Below, in pieces: positions 18,686-27,900 of a DNA stretch of 64,000 bases. The notes beneath the pieces were generated by a model. That model did no database searches. It saw nothing but the letters and a program-made list of their open reading frames with translations, and had not been told where the DNA came from. The stretch is from Cytophagales bacterium. GTDB lineage: Bacteria; Bacteroidota; Bacteroidia; Cytophagales; Spirosomataceae. Position numbers and translations under genes: made by a program. Within the stretch, counting starts at the first letter, position 1. Every line of letters begins with the position of its first letter. The DNA lies in contig JANSYO010000008.1 of assembly GCA_024742395.1 (NCBI GenBank), forward strand, positions 1 to 64,000, in the 5' to 3' direction.

Positions 18686-19210
18686 ATGGAGATAATAGCT
18701 GATTTATTTAAAATTCTGATTCCTTCGGGATTTCTACTTTTAGGAATGTACTTACTGGTGAAAACATTCCTGAATAAGCAGTATGAGCAGAAAAAACTGG
18801 AGATGAATATGCAGTCTAACGAGACTATTATTCCTTTAAGATTACAGGCATACGAGAGAATGACTCTTTTTTTAGAACGTATTACACCTAATTATCTACT
18901 TCTTAGACTTTATGAAAAGGCCAATCAGGTCGGTGATTTTCAAGCATTACTCTTAAGAGAAATTCGTGAAGAATACTATCATAATCTGGCTCAACAGGTT
19001 TATATAGAGGAAGAAACATGGGAAGAAATTAAAGGTGCCATGAATAATATGCTGACTTTGGTAAACCAGTCGGCCTCTGAATTGAAAGCAGATGAGCCCG
19101 CCATTAAACTATCTAAAAAGATCTTTGATAAAGTGGTAAATGAGGAGATGGATCCTACAAAAAAAGCTTTGTCTTTGTTAAAAAAGGAGGCACAAAAGCT
19201 TTTCGGATAA
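18686..19210 (+). CDS. Conserved membrane-anchored hypothetical protein
   Basis: A 174-residue protein. One N-terminal transmembrane helix (about 9-27, IPSGFLLLGMYLLVKTF) is followed by a charged helical cytoplasmic part. Motifs such as IPLRLQAYERMTLFLERI are typical of a Bacteroidota-specific family. The start ATG 18686 (MEIIADLFKIL) is preferred over an upstream extension because it begins directly before the membrane helix. Function unknown. A YtxH-like gene follows 57 bp downstream. Confidence 0.75.
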   Translation: MEIIADLFKILIPSGFLLLGMYLLVKTFLNKQYEQKKLEMNMQSNETIIPLRLQAYERMTLFLERITPNYLLLRLYEKANQVGDFQALLLREIREEYYHNLAQQVYIEEETWEEIKGAMNNMLTLVNQSASELKADEPAIKLSKKIFDKVVNEEMDPTKKALSLLKKEAQKLFG

Positions 19211-19267
19211 GCCATAGAAATTAGGCTGAAATTGACTATATTAGACAAGTAAATTAATCTAAAAATC

Positions 19268-19573
19268 ATGTCAGTTACATCAAAACATTTAGCAACTTTT
19301 ATTTTAGGGGCCGCTGCCGGAGTGGCTATGCATAAGTACCTTCAAACAGAAGAAGGAGAAAAACTTATGGAGAACCTTAAGACCAAGGGGCAGGAGTTAA
19401 AAACCGAAGCAGAAGGAGCCATTGATAAGGCCCCGGAGTATTTTGAAGAATTAAAAGGACAGGCGTCTGGGAAGCTAGAAGAAACCATTAGTATGCTAAA
19501 GGAGAAATTCCCAGGAGCAGAGCAAATGATTCAAGAGCTTTTTGGTGGTCCTAAGCCAAGTCCTAAAGCATAA
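19268..19573 (+). CDS. YtxH-like small membrane-associated protein
   Basis: A 101-residue protein. A short glycine/alanine-rich hydrophobic segment (LATFILGAAAGVAMHKYL) is followed by an amphipathic, Lys/Glu-rich helix, the pattern of YtxH/gas-vesicle-GvpP-like stress proteins. Function is inferred only from composition. A bidirectional terminator follows the stop codon at once. Confidence 0.72.
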   Translation: MSVTSKHLATFILGAAAGVAMHKYLQTEEGEKLMENLKTKGQELKTEAEGAIDKAPEYFEELKGQASGKLEETISMLKEKFPGAEQMIQELFGGPKPSPKA

Positions 19574-19600
19574 AAAAAGGTGGGTACTGCCCACCTTTTT
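19574..19600. terminator. Bidirectional terminator
   Basis: AAAAAGGTGGG (19574-19584) pairs exactly with CCCACCTTTTT (19590-19600) around TACTG. It serves the YtxH-like gene on the plus strand and the RNA-binding-protein gene on the minus strand, since both ends are T-rich when read outward. Confidence 0.93.
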
Positions 19601-19618
19601 GTTTCCTTGTATAGAGAA

Positions 19619-19867
19619 TTATTCCCCTCTGGGTCTGGCTACTTTTACTACTATAGTTCGACCATCCAATTCGGTGTCATTTAAAGCTGCTATAGCTTCT
19701 TCTGCCTCGCTATCGTTTGGCATTTCTACAAATCCAAAGCCTTTAGATCGGTTGGTGAATTTGTCCATAATAATTTTTGCAGAGTCTACCGTACCATACT
19801 CTTCAAAAGTGCTTCTTAGAGTGTCCTCTGCGGTGTCGTAGTTCAATTTTGCAACGAAAATATTCAT
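19619..19867 (-). CDS. RRM-domain RNA-binding protein
   Basis: An 82-residue single RNA recognition motif. RNP2 (MNIFVAKL) and RNP1 (KGFGFVEM) are both intact, and the C-terminus is a short Arg/Gly tail (KVARPRGE). Such cold-inducible-type RBPs bind single-stranded RNA. The roughly 180 bp upstream (19868-20047) is AT-rich and should hold its promoter and leader; I see no further gene there. Confidence 0.93.
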   Translation of the reverse strand: MNIFVAKLNYDTAEDTLRSTFEEYGTVDSAKIIMDKFTNRSKGFGFVEMPNDSEAEEAIAALNDTELDGRTIVVKVARPRGE

Positions 19868-20047
19868 ATTGAATAAAATTAATTAAAAAAATAAGGCTAA
19901 GATTCAAGTTCAGGATTGGAATAAAACTTCACTTTTGTCACTGGCCACTTAATAAATAAAGATAATTATATTTTTTTCAATTTAAATATCATTCTTCGTT
20001 CTTTCTTCTTTATAGAACTTGCTAAAAGTGAATAAGTTACGATTGAA

Positions 20048-21181
20048 CTATTTTATGGGCTTCCACCACTCAGGCGAGCTTGATGTAGGTGCAGAAATCT
20101 CAAAGCTCTCCCCAATTTGCGGCACTATCGTTTGTACATTTTTCTTCTTAGCCTCTGCAAGGGCTCTTTGTACAGGCTCTTGCCACGGATGTAGTGCCAA
20201 TGTGAATGCACCCCAATGAATAGGCATTAATGTATTCGCTTTTACATCTATTCCAGCCTGAATGGTTTCTTCCGGCATCATGTGGATATTATCCCACCTT
20301 TCATTATACTGTCCGCATTCCATCATGGTAATGTCAAAAGGGCCATACTTTTCTCCAATACTTTTAAAGTGTGGTCCATAGCCACTATCTCCACTAAAAT
20401 ATATGGAAGTAGAATCAGTCTTGATTACCCATGAAGCCCACAGAGTACTGAATCTGTCACTGAATCCACGACCAGAGAAGTGCCTCGCCGGCGTGCAAGC
20501 CAGCTGTATATCCATATATGTATCTTCTTGCCACCAATCAAACTCCTTTATTTTGGATTCTTCCACTCCCCATTTTTTGAGATGGGCACCCAAACCAAGT
20601 GGTACGTAGAACATGCTGACTTTATCTTTGATCTTTAGAATTGTATGATAATCCAGATGATCGTAGTGATCATGAGAAAAAAGGACCAGATCAATAGTGG
20701 GTAGTTTCTCTATCTCTAGAGGCAATCTACTACTATATCGTTTTGAGCCCAGAAACGAAACAGGAGAGGGAGTTTCGCCAAACATGGGATCAATCAACAC
20801 TTTTTTGCCATCAAGGGTCATGAGAAAAGCGGAATGGCCAAACCATGTGAGCGTGTTCTTTTGTAGTAGACTGTTTTGGATACTGGTAGAGTCTAAGTTA
20901 ATCAATGGTAAGGATTCTTGTGGTTCGCGTCCGGGATGTTTACCAAAGTACTCAGGGAGCAGTTTTATCCCTTCTTTGAAACTCATGGTCATATTCGTTT
21001 CAATACTATTGACAAATATGCCGTCTTTGTAATTGGCAGAAGTAGCATAAAGGTCTTTCTCTGTTTTACTGGGTTTACCTCCGAAAACCGGGTGAAAACT
21101 CATGAAAAGGTAGGTTCCCACTGCAATGATTGCAAGGGCTGATAGTATAAATATGGCTGTCATTTTTATCAATTTTATCAT
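20048..21181 (-). CDS. NAPE-PLD/UlaG-like MBL-fold hydrolase, membrane-anchored
   Basis: A 377-residue protein. An N-terminal membrane segment (about 5-29) precedes an MBL-fold domain with WFGHSAFLM, LFSHDHYDHLDYHT (the HxHxDH motif), ARHFSGRG, FSGDSGYG and MPIHWGAF. This is the pattern of NAPE-PLD-like lipid hydrolases, expected to act at the periplasmic face of the inner membrane. Its start overlaps the stop of the SDR gene (ATGA-type), so the two are translationally coupled in the tetR operon. Confidence 0.87.
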   Translation of the reverse strand: MIKLIKMTAIFILSALAIIAVGTYLFMSFHPVFGGKPSKTEKDLYATSANYKDGIFVNSIETNMTMSFKEGIKLLPEYFGKHPGREPQESLPLINLDSTSIQNSLLQKNTLTWFGHSAFLMTLDGKKVLIDPMFGETPSPVSFLGSKRYSSRLPLEIEKLPTIDLVLFSHDHYDHLDYHTILKIKDKVSMFYVPLGLGAHLKKWGVEESKIKEFDWWQEDTYMDIQLACTPARHFSGRGFSDRFSTLWASWVIKTDSTSIYFSGDSGYGPHFKSIGEKYGPFDITMMECGQYNERWDNIHMMPEETIQAGIDVKANTLMPIHWGAFTLALHPWQEPVQRALAEAKKKNVQTIVPQIGESFEISAPTSSSPEWWKPIK

Positions 21182-21957
21182 TGCACTTCCTGAAGTTTTT
21201 TAACTGTTTTTAGCATTAGTCTTTTAGGCATAAGAGATACAAACGGAATGATAAGTAAGAAGGGTAGAGGGACACCAGCAAAAATATTTAGCTTGCCTTT
21301 TAACATGCCTTCATAGCCTCTTTTTGCCACATAATATGAACTGGCAGCTTTCTTGAAAAGTGGGGTTTTGTCCATACCGGAAGTGGTAGCGAAACCCGTT
21401 TCAGTAGCACCAGGCATCAAAGAACTTACTGTGATGCCTGTGTCAGACAATTCTTCATTTAATGCATTGCTAAAGGAAGTTACATAAGCCTTAGTGGCGT
21501 AGTAAACCGCCTGAAGAGGCCCCGGCATAAGAGCTGCTGTGGAAGACACATTTAGAATCTTTCCAGTGTTTCTGATGACCATATCGTTTACATAGTAGCG
21601 GGTAAGTTCTGTTAAGGCTAAAATGTTAAGCTGTATCATTGCCTTATCCTCTTCCCAATCTCTTTCATTGAATTTTCCTAAACCGCCAAACCCCGCGTTA
21701 TTAATCAGATAGTCTACTTCTATTCCTGCATTTTTTGTTTCGTCATAAATTTCTTTTGCTGCCCCTGTTATACTTAAATCTTTAGATATAATTGTGACCT
21801 TAATACCAAAACCACCCTCGAGTTCTTTTTTTAAGCTTTCTAACTTATTTGTACTTCTGGCTATTAAGATCAGATCTCCTTTTGTTCTGGCATGAAGCTT
21901 GGCCATCTCTTTCCCTATCCCTGAGGAGGCACCGGTTATTAATGCTGTCTTTTTCAT
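21178..21957 (-). CDS. Short-chain dehydrogenase/reductase
   Basis: A 259-residue classical SDR. The cofactor site is TGASSGIG and the later motifs are LINNAGFGG and the catalytic YYATKAY preceded by SSTAAL. The C-terminus carries a hydrophobic stretch (PLPFLLIIPFVSL) that could attach it to the membrane. It probably acts on acyl or steroid-like substrates. It is preceded at 9 bp by a palindrome matching the one before tetR, and overlaps the next gene. Confidence 0.9.
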   Translation of the reverse strand: MKKTALITGASSGIGKEMAKLHARTKGDLILIARSTNKLESLKKELEGGFGIKVTIISKDLSITGAAKEIYDETKNAGIEVDYLINNAGFGGLGKFNERDWEEDKAMIQLNILALTELTRYYVNDMVIRNTGKILNVSSTAALMPGPLQAVYYATKAYVTSFSNALNEELSDTGITVSSLMPGATETGFATTSGMDKTPLFKKAASSYYVAKRGYEGMLKGKLNIFAGVPLPFLLIIPFVSLMPKRLMLKTVKKLQEVQ

Positions 21958-21966
21958 AAAATGTTA

Positions 21967-21981
21967 GTAAGTAATTACTTA
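21967..21981. promoter_or_regulatory. Candidate TetR operator before the SDR gene
   Basis: GTAAGTAATTACTTA (21967-21981) contains the perfect 14-bp palindrome TAAGTAATTACTTA. It matches 14 of 15 positions of the element upstream of tetR at 22526-22540. It ends 9 bp before the SDR start. Confidence 0.7.
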
Positions 21982-21998
21982 TTTTTTCTTTAAAATTT

Positions 21999-22520
21999 TT
22001 ATAAATCGTATTTCTTAATCAAAAAGCTTTCTAACTTTTCTTTGTCGATAGGCTGACCCATAAGAACAGCAGAACTGATTCCATCAATGATATGTAAGAC
22101 CACAGCGGCTTCCATATCGGGTTCGGTATACCCTAGTTTTTTGAAAGCTTCTTCCAGGGCCATTTTAAGTGGTAAAATCTTTTCAATATTCTCCACATCC
22201 ATTTACCATTTTAGCTTCATCTGAAGTTTCCAGAAGGTGTAATCTTCCTCAGGTACGTTAAATAACATGCTTAGGGCCCCTTTAATTACTTGTTTTGGGT
22301 CTTCTTCAAAAATAATATTGGCATAAATAGCCTTGAATTTTTCTTTCCCAAGATTTAACACTGCATCTAGGAGCCCTTCTTTATTTCCGAAATGTCTAAA
22401 GATTAATCCTTCAGAAACTCCTGCAGATTTGGCTACTTTATTTGTAGAGGTGGCATGATACCCTTCAGAAGCAAATAGCTTGAGGGCAGCTTGAAGTATA
22501 TTTTCTTGTTTCTCAGTCAT
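21999..22520 (-). pseudogene. TetR-family regulator interrupted by an in-frame TAA
   Basis: The first part (22520-22206, 105 residues) has a standard TetR helix-turn-helix (VAKSAGVSEGLIFRHFGNKEGL). After WKLQMKLKW there is a TAA (22205-22203), and the same frame continues with 67 residues of typical ligand-domain helices (MDVENIEKILPLKMALEEAF onward). One base, for example CAA to TAA, would join the halves. An ATG directly follows the stop, so a second peptide could be made by re-initiation. It may be a nonsense mutant, a split protein or a sequencing error. The SDR and MBL genes lie downstream, and two operator-like palindromes flank it. Confidence 0.8.
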
Positions 22521-22524
22521 ATTA

Positions 22525-22542
22525 TGTAAGTAATCACTTACA
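22525..22542. promoter_or_regulatory. Candidate TetR operator before tetR
   Basis: TGTAAGTAATCACTTACA (22525-22542) has 7-bp arms around AATC and lies 4 bp before the tetR start. It matches the element at 21967-21981, as expected for an autoregulated TetR operator. Confidence 0.72.
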
Positions 22543-22558
22543 AATGTAACTTGAAAAA

Positions 22559-23959
22559 TTATTTTTCCAAATAGACAGGGCTAGTTTCTATTTTCTTTAA
22601 AGAAGAATACCTCTGAAAACTATGAGCAACTAGAGCAGTAGTGTAAGCATCAGAATGCCAATATAAAATGTTTCTAAGGGCTGTTCCGCCTGTAAAGTAA
22701 ACGCCGCCTTTCCAGAATACTCCCTCTTGGCAGTTTTGCTTCACGCTAAGCAGGAATGAAACAGCTTTATCTATTTTTTGTGATTCAACAGGTAAGCCTG
22801 CTTCTTTTAAATCAAGCAGGGCGTGTAGAGCATAGGCTGTAGATTGAATAGTATCACCATGATTTACCCAGTAACGGCTTTTAAAAGAGCCATTATCCAG
22901 TTGGGTTTCGTTCAGCTGCTTCAGAGCATTTAGGCTGGCGGGTTTCAGCTCTTTTACTCCGTTTTTGAAGGCTTTTGCTATACTATAGGTTAAATGATAG
23001 GCATTTGGGTAATAAACCCCACCAGTACTCCACATCTCTCTTTCTGTCATCCTTTCTATCATCCTGATCGAATTTTCGTTGGCAGGTGTTGGATAATATT
23101 GACCGCTTATTGCCAAATAGTTCAGGATGTTGGCATTTACTACCGGGTCTACATCATTGGCTCCCCATGGTATCCAGGGTACATATGCTTTTGGATAAGA
23201 ACTACTGGTAGGCAGAAAGATGCCCAGTACAGATAAGTATGCGTAAACAGGATTCCAGATACCGTATTTATATTCAGGAGCCAGCCAGGTTAAATAGGCT
23301 CCGCTGTTCTTTTTGGTATGAAATAAATAATTGAACCAGTTACGATTTTGTCGTTTTTGATCTGTCCATTCTTCAAATAGTTTTGCACTAGCAAGAGGCA
23401 AATTCTCCTCAAAGATCTCATTAAAATAGAATCGTGCCTGATTTGCTTGATTGGTATCATCTGCGTCATTAGCTATGTTTGACATTTTTTGAACCAACCT
23501 GGGCTTTACCTTAAAATTAGTTGGGCGTCTCACTAAAGGAAGCTCACCTTTTTTCGGAAAGAAGCGATGATCTTTTAGCGGTGGAAGTGCCTTCCAAAAA
23601 TTAAATTCAGTTTCGGTACTGTACGTGTTTATTTCCTTCATGGATCTAGCCAGAACGGGCATAAGACTGTCTAGAGTAGGATCTCTTAAGTAAATTTCAG
23701 ATAGAAAGTTATGAATGGCCGAAACATTGAAGCAGTTTGAGTCCCGGGCTTTTTGCCTGCGGCCAATAAAGAAATAGGGTTCTGTCAGCTCCATATATAC
23801 CGGCCATTCTCCCGCATACTGTACTCCCTCTATAGTAGTGTCTGTTTGTGTATTTATCAAAAAGCCGATGGCTTCTTGGAAGACCGTATCTATTTCATCC
23901 TGTGCTTTTGTAATGACAGTGCAAAACAGGAAAACAAGAAAGGTTAAACTTCTTTTCAT
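22559..23959 (-). CDS. Secreted alpha/alpha-toroid (prenyltransferase/squalene-cyclase-like fold) protein
   Basis: A 466-residue exported protein (signal peptide ending in TKAQ). The C-terminal third has repeats of the type found in alpha/alpha barrels (LNETQLDNGSFKSRYWVNHG, IQSTAYALHALLDLKEAG). I do not recognise a catalytic DxDD or related motif, so an enzyme function is not supported. Tryptophan-rich segments (WIPWGANDVDP) stand out. It lies 38 bp upstream of tetR on the same strand and is separated from it by the operator-like palindrome. Confidence 0.6.
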   Translation of the reverse strand: MKRSLTFLVFLFCTVITKAQDEIDTVFQEAIGFLINTQTDTTIEGVQYAGEWPVYMELTEPYFFIGRRQKARDSNCFNVSAIHNFLSEIYLRDPTLDSLMPVLARSMKEINTYSTETEFNFWKALPPLKDHRFFPKKGELPLVRRPTNFKVKPRLVQKMSNIANDADDTNQANQARFYFNEIFEENLPLASAKLFEEWTDQKRQNRNWFNYLFHTKKNSGAYLTWLAPEYKYGIWNPVYAYLSVLGIFLPTSSSYPKAYVPWIPWGANDVDPVVNANILNYLAISGQYYPTPANENSIRMIERMTEREMWSTGGVYYPNAYHLTYSIAKAFKNGVKELKPASLNALKQLNETQLDNGSFKSRYWVNHGDTIQSTAYALHALLDLKEAGLPVESQKIDKAVSFLLSVKQNCQEGVFWKGGVYFTGGTALRNILYWHSDAYTTALVAHSFQRYSSLKKIETSPVYLEK

Positions 23960-23974
23960 GGCTTAGCCAAAATC

Positions 23975-24015
23975 AGAAAAAGCTGTGATTTATCCAAAGA
24001 ATAAACCACAGCTTT
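23975..24015 (-). terminator. Terminator of ppnP
   Basis: AAAGCTGTGATTTAT (23979-23993) pairs with ATAAACCACAGCTTT (24001-24015) with one mismatch. Read on the minus strand it is followed by a T-rich stretch, so it suits the ppnP gene whose stop lies just upstream at 24043. Confidence 0.75.
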
Positions 24016-24042
24016 AGTTTACGGCAGAAACCCGTCGTTAGC

Positions 24043-24324
24043 TTATTTGTATTGACACAAATAAGAGGTTATTCCATCAGTCTTAACCTGAAAAGAACTG
24101 TTTCCAATAATACTAAAAGATTCACCACTTTTATAAATTTTACAGTCGGACTCACCGGCAAGTTGGATAGTCATCTGACCTTCAATAACAGTCATAATTT
24201 CCGGGCTTCCAGTGTTAAAAGTGTACTCTCCGGCTTCCATTACGCCCACACTTGATTTTTCATCTCCGCGATTATAACCCAGAGATTTCACATTGCCATC
24301 AAAGTACTCGTTTGAATTGATCAT
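24043..24324 (-). CDS. ppnP: Pyrimidine/purine nucleoside phosphorylase
   Basis: A 93-residue single-cupin protein of the PpnP (DUF1255/YaiE) family. MINSNEYFDGNVKSLGY, the VGVMEAGEYTF region, the SPEIMTVIEG core and the C-terminal YLCQYK are all typical. It cleaves nucleosides with phosphate in salvage. It is transcribed alone and has its own terminator. Confidence 0.93.
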   Translation of the reverse strand: MINSNEYFDGNVKSLGYNRGDEKSSVGVMEAGEYTFNTGSPEIMTVIEGQMTIQLAGESDCKIYKSGESFSIIGNSSFQVKTDGITSYLCQYK

Positions 24325-24399
24325 TTCCTTAAATTTGGTTTGGGCTGCGAATATACTACAACATTCTATTCCCTTAAAATGCCCTCCTCAAATATGGAG

Positions 24400-24846
24400 T
24401 TATTCCGGTGCTATGGCTATCACTGCAATTTCAATTGAGGCCCCGGCAGGCAGTGAGCCAGCTCCTACCGTGGTCCTTGCAGGAAATTGACTCGTAAAAT
24501 AACCCGCATAAATTTCGTTGAATTCCTGAAACTGACTTAGGTCGGTTAGAAATACGGTAGTGTTAACTATGGCATTCATGTCTGTACCTGCTTCAGTCAA
24601 AACTGCCTTGATGTTTTCGAGAGCCTGAGTTACTTCAAGTTTAAAAGAAGAATTGACCAACTTCTTGGTTTCTGGATGAATACCTAGCTGACCTGCCAAA
24701 AAGAGAAATCCATTAGCTTTTATGGCCTGGCTGTAGGGGCCAATAGGATTAGGTGCGTCTGTGCTATGAATTACTTCCTTTTGCTGTGCATTCGCAGAGA
24801 ATGTCATGGAAAAGGCAATAAAGAGAATAAAATAGATAGGTTTCAT
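24400..24846 (-). CDS. RidA-family protein with a signal peptide
   Basis: A 148-residue protein. An export signal (MKPIYFILFIAFSMTFSANAQ) precedes a complete RidA/YjgF domain (NPIGPYSQAI, GQLGIHP, FPARTTVGAGSLPAGASIEI). The Arg of PART and the Glu of SIEI correspond to the catalytic Arg and Glu of imine deaminases. Cytoplasmic RidA removes reactive enamines; an exported form acts in the periplasm on an unknown imine. It shares the strand of ileS but is separated from it by a hairpin. Confidence 0.88.
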   Translation of the reverse strand: MKPIYFILFIAFSMTFSANAQQKEVIHSTDAPNPIGPYSQAIKANGFLFLAGQLGIHPETKKLVNSSFKLEVTQALENIKAVLTEAGTDMNAIVNTTVFLTDLSQFQEFNEIYAGYFTSQFPARTTVGAGSLPAGASIEIAVIAIAPE

Positions 24847-24882
24847 GAAATTAGAGTTTGTATTGATTTCTCAAATTCTAAA

Positions 24883-24925
24883 AAGAAGGCATCGTTGTCA
24901 ATCCATTGGACTCAAATGCCTTCTT
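24883..24925 (-). terminator. Hairpin after ileS (possible terminator)
   Basis: AAGAAGGCAT (24883-24892) and its exact complement at 24916-24925 enclose a 23-nt loop. The stem is flanked by a direct repeat of AAATTCTAAAA (24873-24883 and 24926-24936). It sits 37 bp beyond the ileS stop on the minus strand. The T-tract is weak, so termination is not certain. Confidence 0.4.
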
Positions 24926-24961
24926 AAATTCTAAAAGCTCATGAAATGGTGCAAAATGGTG

Positions 24962-27900
24962 TTATGATGCCACCGCCACCTTTACCACTAAAACATACTC
25001 TTCCATTTCTAATTCTACAGAATTTGTAACAGAATCTGCCACTTCAAGTGATAAGGCCTGAACTTCTTCGCAGATATAAGCCTTATTAGCTTCAATAGCT
25101 TTGGCCAGCTCTTCGTTATTGTTTTTAAGTTGGATATTGATTTTGTCTGTTACTTCAAAACCTGAGTCTTTTCTGTAATTCTGAATTTTATTGACAAAAT
25201 CACGGGCAATGCCCTCATGCTTTAAATCTTCAGAAATATTAATGTCTAAAGCCACAGTCAAATTACCATCTTGTGCTGTTAAATATCCTGGTAAATCTTC
25301 TGTCAAAATTTCGACATCAGAAAGTTCAATTTCTCCAACACTTAAAACAAGCTTTCCGGCACTTTCAAGATTTTTGAGATCATCTGCAGTCATACCGTTT
25401 ATAGCCGCTACTACAGATTTCATGTCTTTACCATATTTTGGTCCAAGCGTCTTGAAATTTGGTTTGACCTTTTTGCTCAATACACCCGAGGCGTCGTCCA
25501 GGTATTCTACAGATTTAATATTTACTTCTGACTTAATGAGCTCATCTACAGCCGAAATGCTTTCTCTGGCTTCTGAAGACAACACAGGAATCAAGATTTT
25601 GGATAGTGGCTGACGTACCTTTAGTTTATTGGCCTTTCTAAGAGCGTGCACCATAGAGCTGATTCGCTGTGCATAATCCATTGATGTTTGCAGGCTGTCG
25701 TTTATCCAATCTTCATTTGCCACAGGCATATCAGATAAATGCACAGATACTTTCTCAGAGTCTGCTACCAGGTTTTTGTACAACCAGTCACTATAAAAAG
25801 GAGCGATAGGCGACATCAGTTGAGAGACTGTTTTCAGGCAGATGCCTAAGGTCTCGTAAGCCGATGCTTTATCCTCGGTCATTTGTCCTTTCCAGAAACG
25901 CCTTCTGCCTAAACGCACATACCAGTTAGAGAGTTGATCGGTCACAAACTCCTGTATGGCACGTCCGGCCTTGGTGGGTTCGTAATCTGCATAAGCTTCA
26001 TCTACCTCTTTAGTTAAGGTTTGAAGCTTTGACAACACCCATCTGTCAAGTTCAGAAGCTTTATTAATATCTATTTGACCTGTAAATCGGTATCCGTCTA
26101 AATTGGCATAGAGAGCAAAGAAATTATAAGTATTGGTAAGCGTACCAAAGAACTTGTTTCTAACCTCTGTAATACCAGCCAGATCAAAACGCAGGTTATC
26201 CCATGGCTGAGCATTGGTGATCATGTACCAGCGGGTAGGGTCGGCACCATAATTTTTCAAAGTCTCAAAAGGATCAACAGCATTGCCAAGACGCTTAGAC
26301 ATCTTGTTACCGTTCTTATCCAATACCAAACCTGTAGAAACTACATTCTTAAAGGCTACAGAATCATAAAGCATTCCTGCAATTGCATGTAAGGTAAAGA
26401 ACCAACCCCTTGTCTGGTCCACTCCTTCCGAAATGAAATCTGCCGGGTAAGCTTTGTCAAAGATTTCTTCATTCTCAAACGGCATGTGCCATTGAGCATA
26501 CGGCATGGCTCCTGAATCAAACCACACATCAATCAGATCAGGCTCACGATACATTACTTTGCCAGAGGCAGAAACTAAGAATACATCATCCACATACGGT
26601 CGGTGAAGATCTTCCTCTCCTTTGGCCAGAAGGTCCAAATAGGCTTGGTTCTTCTCTTTTTGTTCTTCTGTAAGTGCACTATTCTTTAAAGCATGTCTTA
26701 TTCCGTCTTCCAATTCCTGAAGAGAGCCTATGCACACTTCCTCATCATCTTCAGACCTCCATATAGGCAGAGGGGTTCCCCAGTACCTAGATCTTGACAG
26801 GTTCCAGTCTACCAGATTCTCCAGCCAGTTGCCAAAACGTCCTGAACCTGTAGATTCTGGTTTCCAGTTTATGCTTTTATTTAGCTCAGCCAGTCTTTCT
26901 TTTACCGCAGTAGTTCTGATAAACCAGCTATCAAGCGGATAGTACAATACAGGTTTATCTGTACGCCAACAATGTGGGTAGCTGTGCTCATAACGCTGCA
27001 CATTAAAAGCTCTGTTTTCTTCTTTTAATTTAATAGAGATACGCTCATCAACTGACAAATACTTATCTCTTCCCTGCTTTTTTCTTTCGGTTTCGAGTTC
27101 TTCTTCAGAATAGTAGTCTGCCTTAACATATTCCAAAGCAAAATCTGTCACCTCTGCCACAAATCGCCCTTTTCTATCAACCAGCGGCATATCTTTACCA
27201 GCTTCATCTTTTACCATGATAGCAGGAATGTCGTTTTGTTGTGCTACTCTAAAGTCATCTGCTCCAAAAGTAGGAGCAGTATGTACCACACCTGTACCGT
27301 CTTCTGTAGTGACAAAATCGCCAATGATAATTTTAAATGCCTCATCTTCTGGTTGTACATAAGGCAGAAGCTGTTCATACTTTATTCCAGCTATTTCGCT
27401 CCCTTTGAACGTACTTAAGACACTCCATGGAAGTACCTTTTTATTGCTTTCGGCAAAACCTTCAAAATCTCCGTCTTTGCCTTTCTCTGAGAAATATTTT
27501 CCTATCAAATCTTTGGCTAAGATCACATTAACAGGCAAAAAGGTATAAGGGTTAAAAGTTTTAACTAAAGCATATTCTATTCCTTTACCAACAGTCAAAG
27601 CTGAATTGGAAGGAAGTGTCCAGGGGGTAGTGGTCCAGGCCAAAACAAAAACCTCATCATTACCAGCAGCATCAAACAGAAAGACTGATTTCTCATTTTT
27701 TACGACCTTAAATTGAGCCGTCATTGAGGTATCCGTGACATCTCTGTAACAGCCCGGCTGATTCAGTTCATGAGATGACAAGCCGGTACCTGCTGCCGGA
27801 GAATAGGGCTGGATGGTGTAGCCTTTATAAAGTAATCCTTTTTTATACAGTCTTTTAAGTAGGTTCCATACAGACTCTATGTACTCATTTTTATAGGTAA

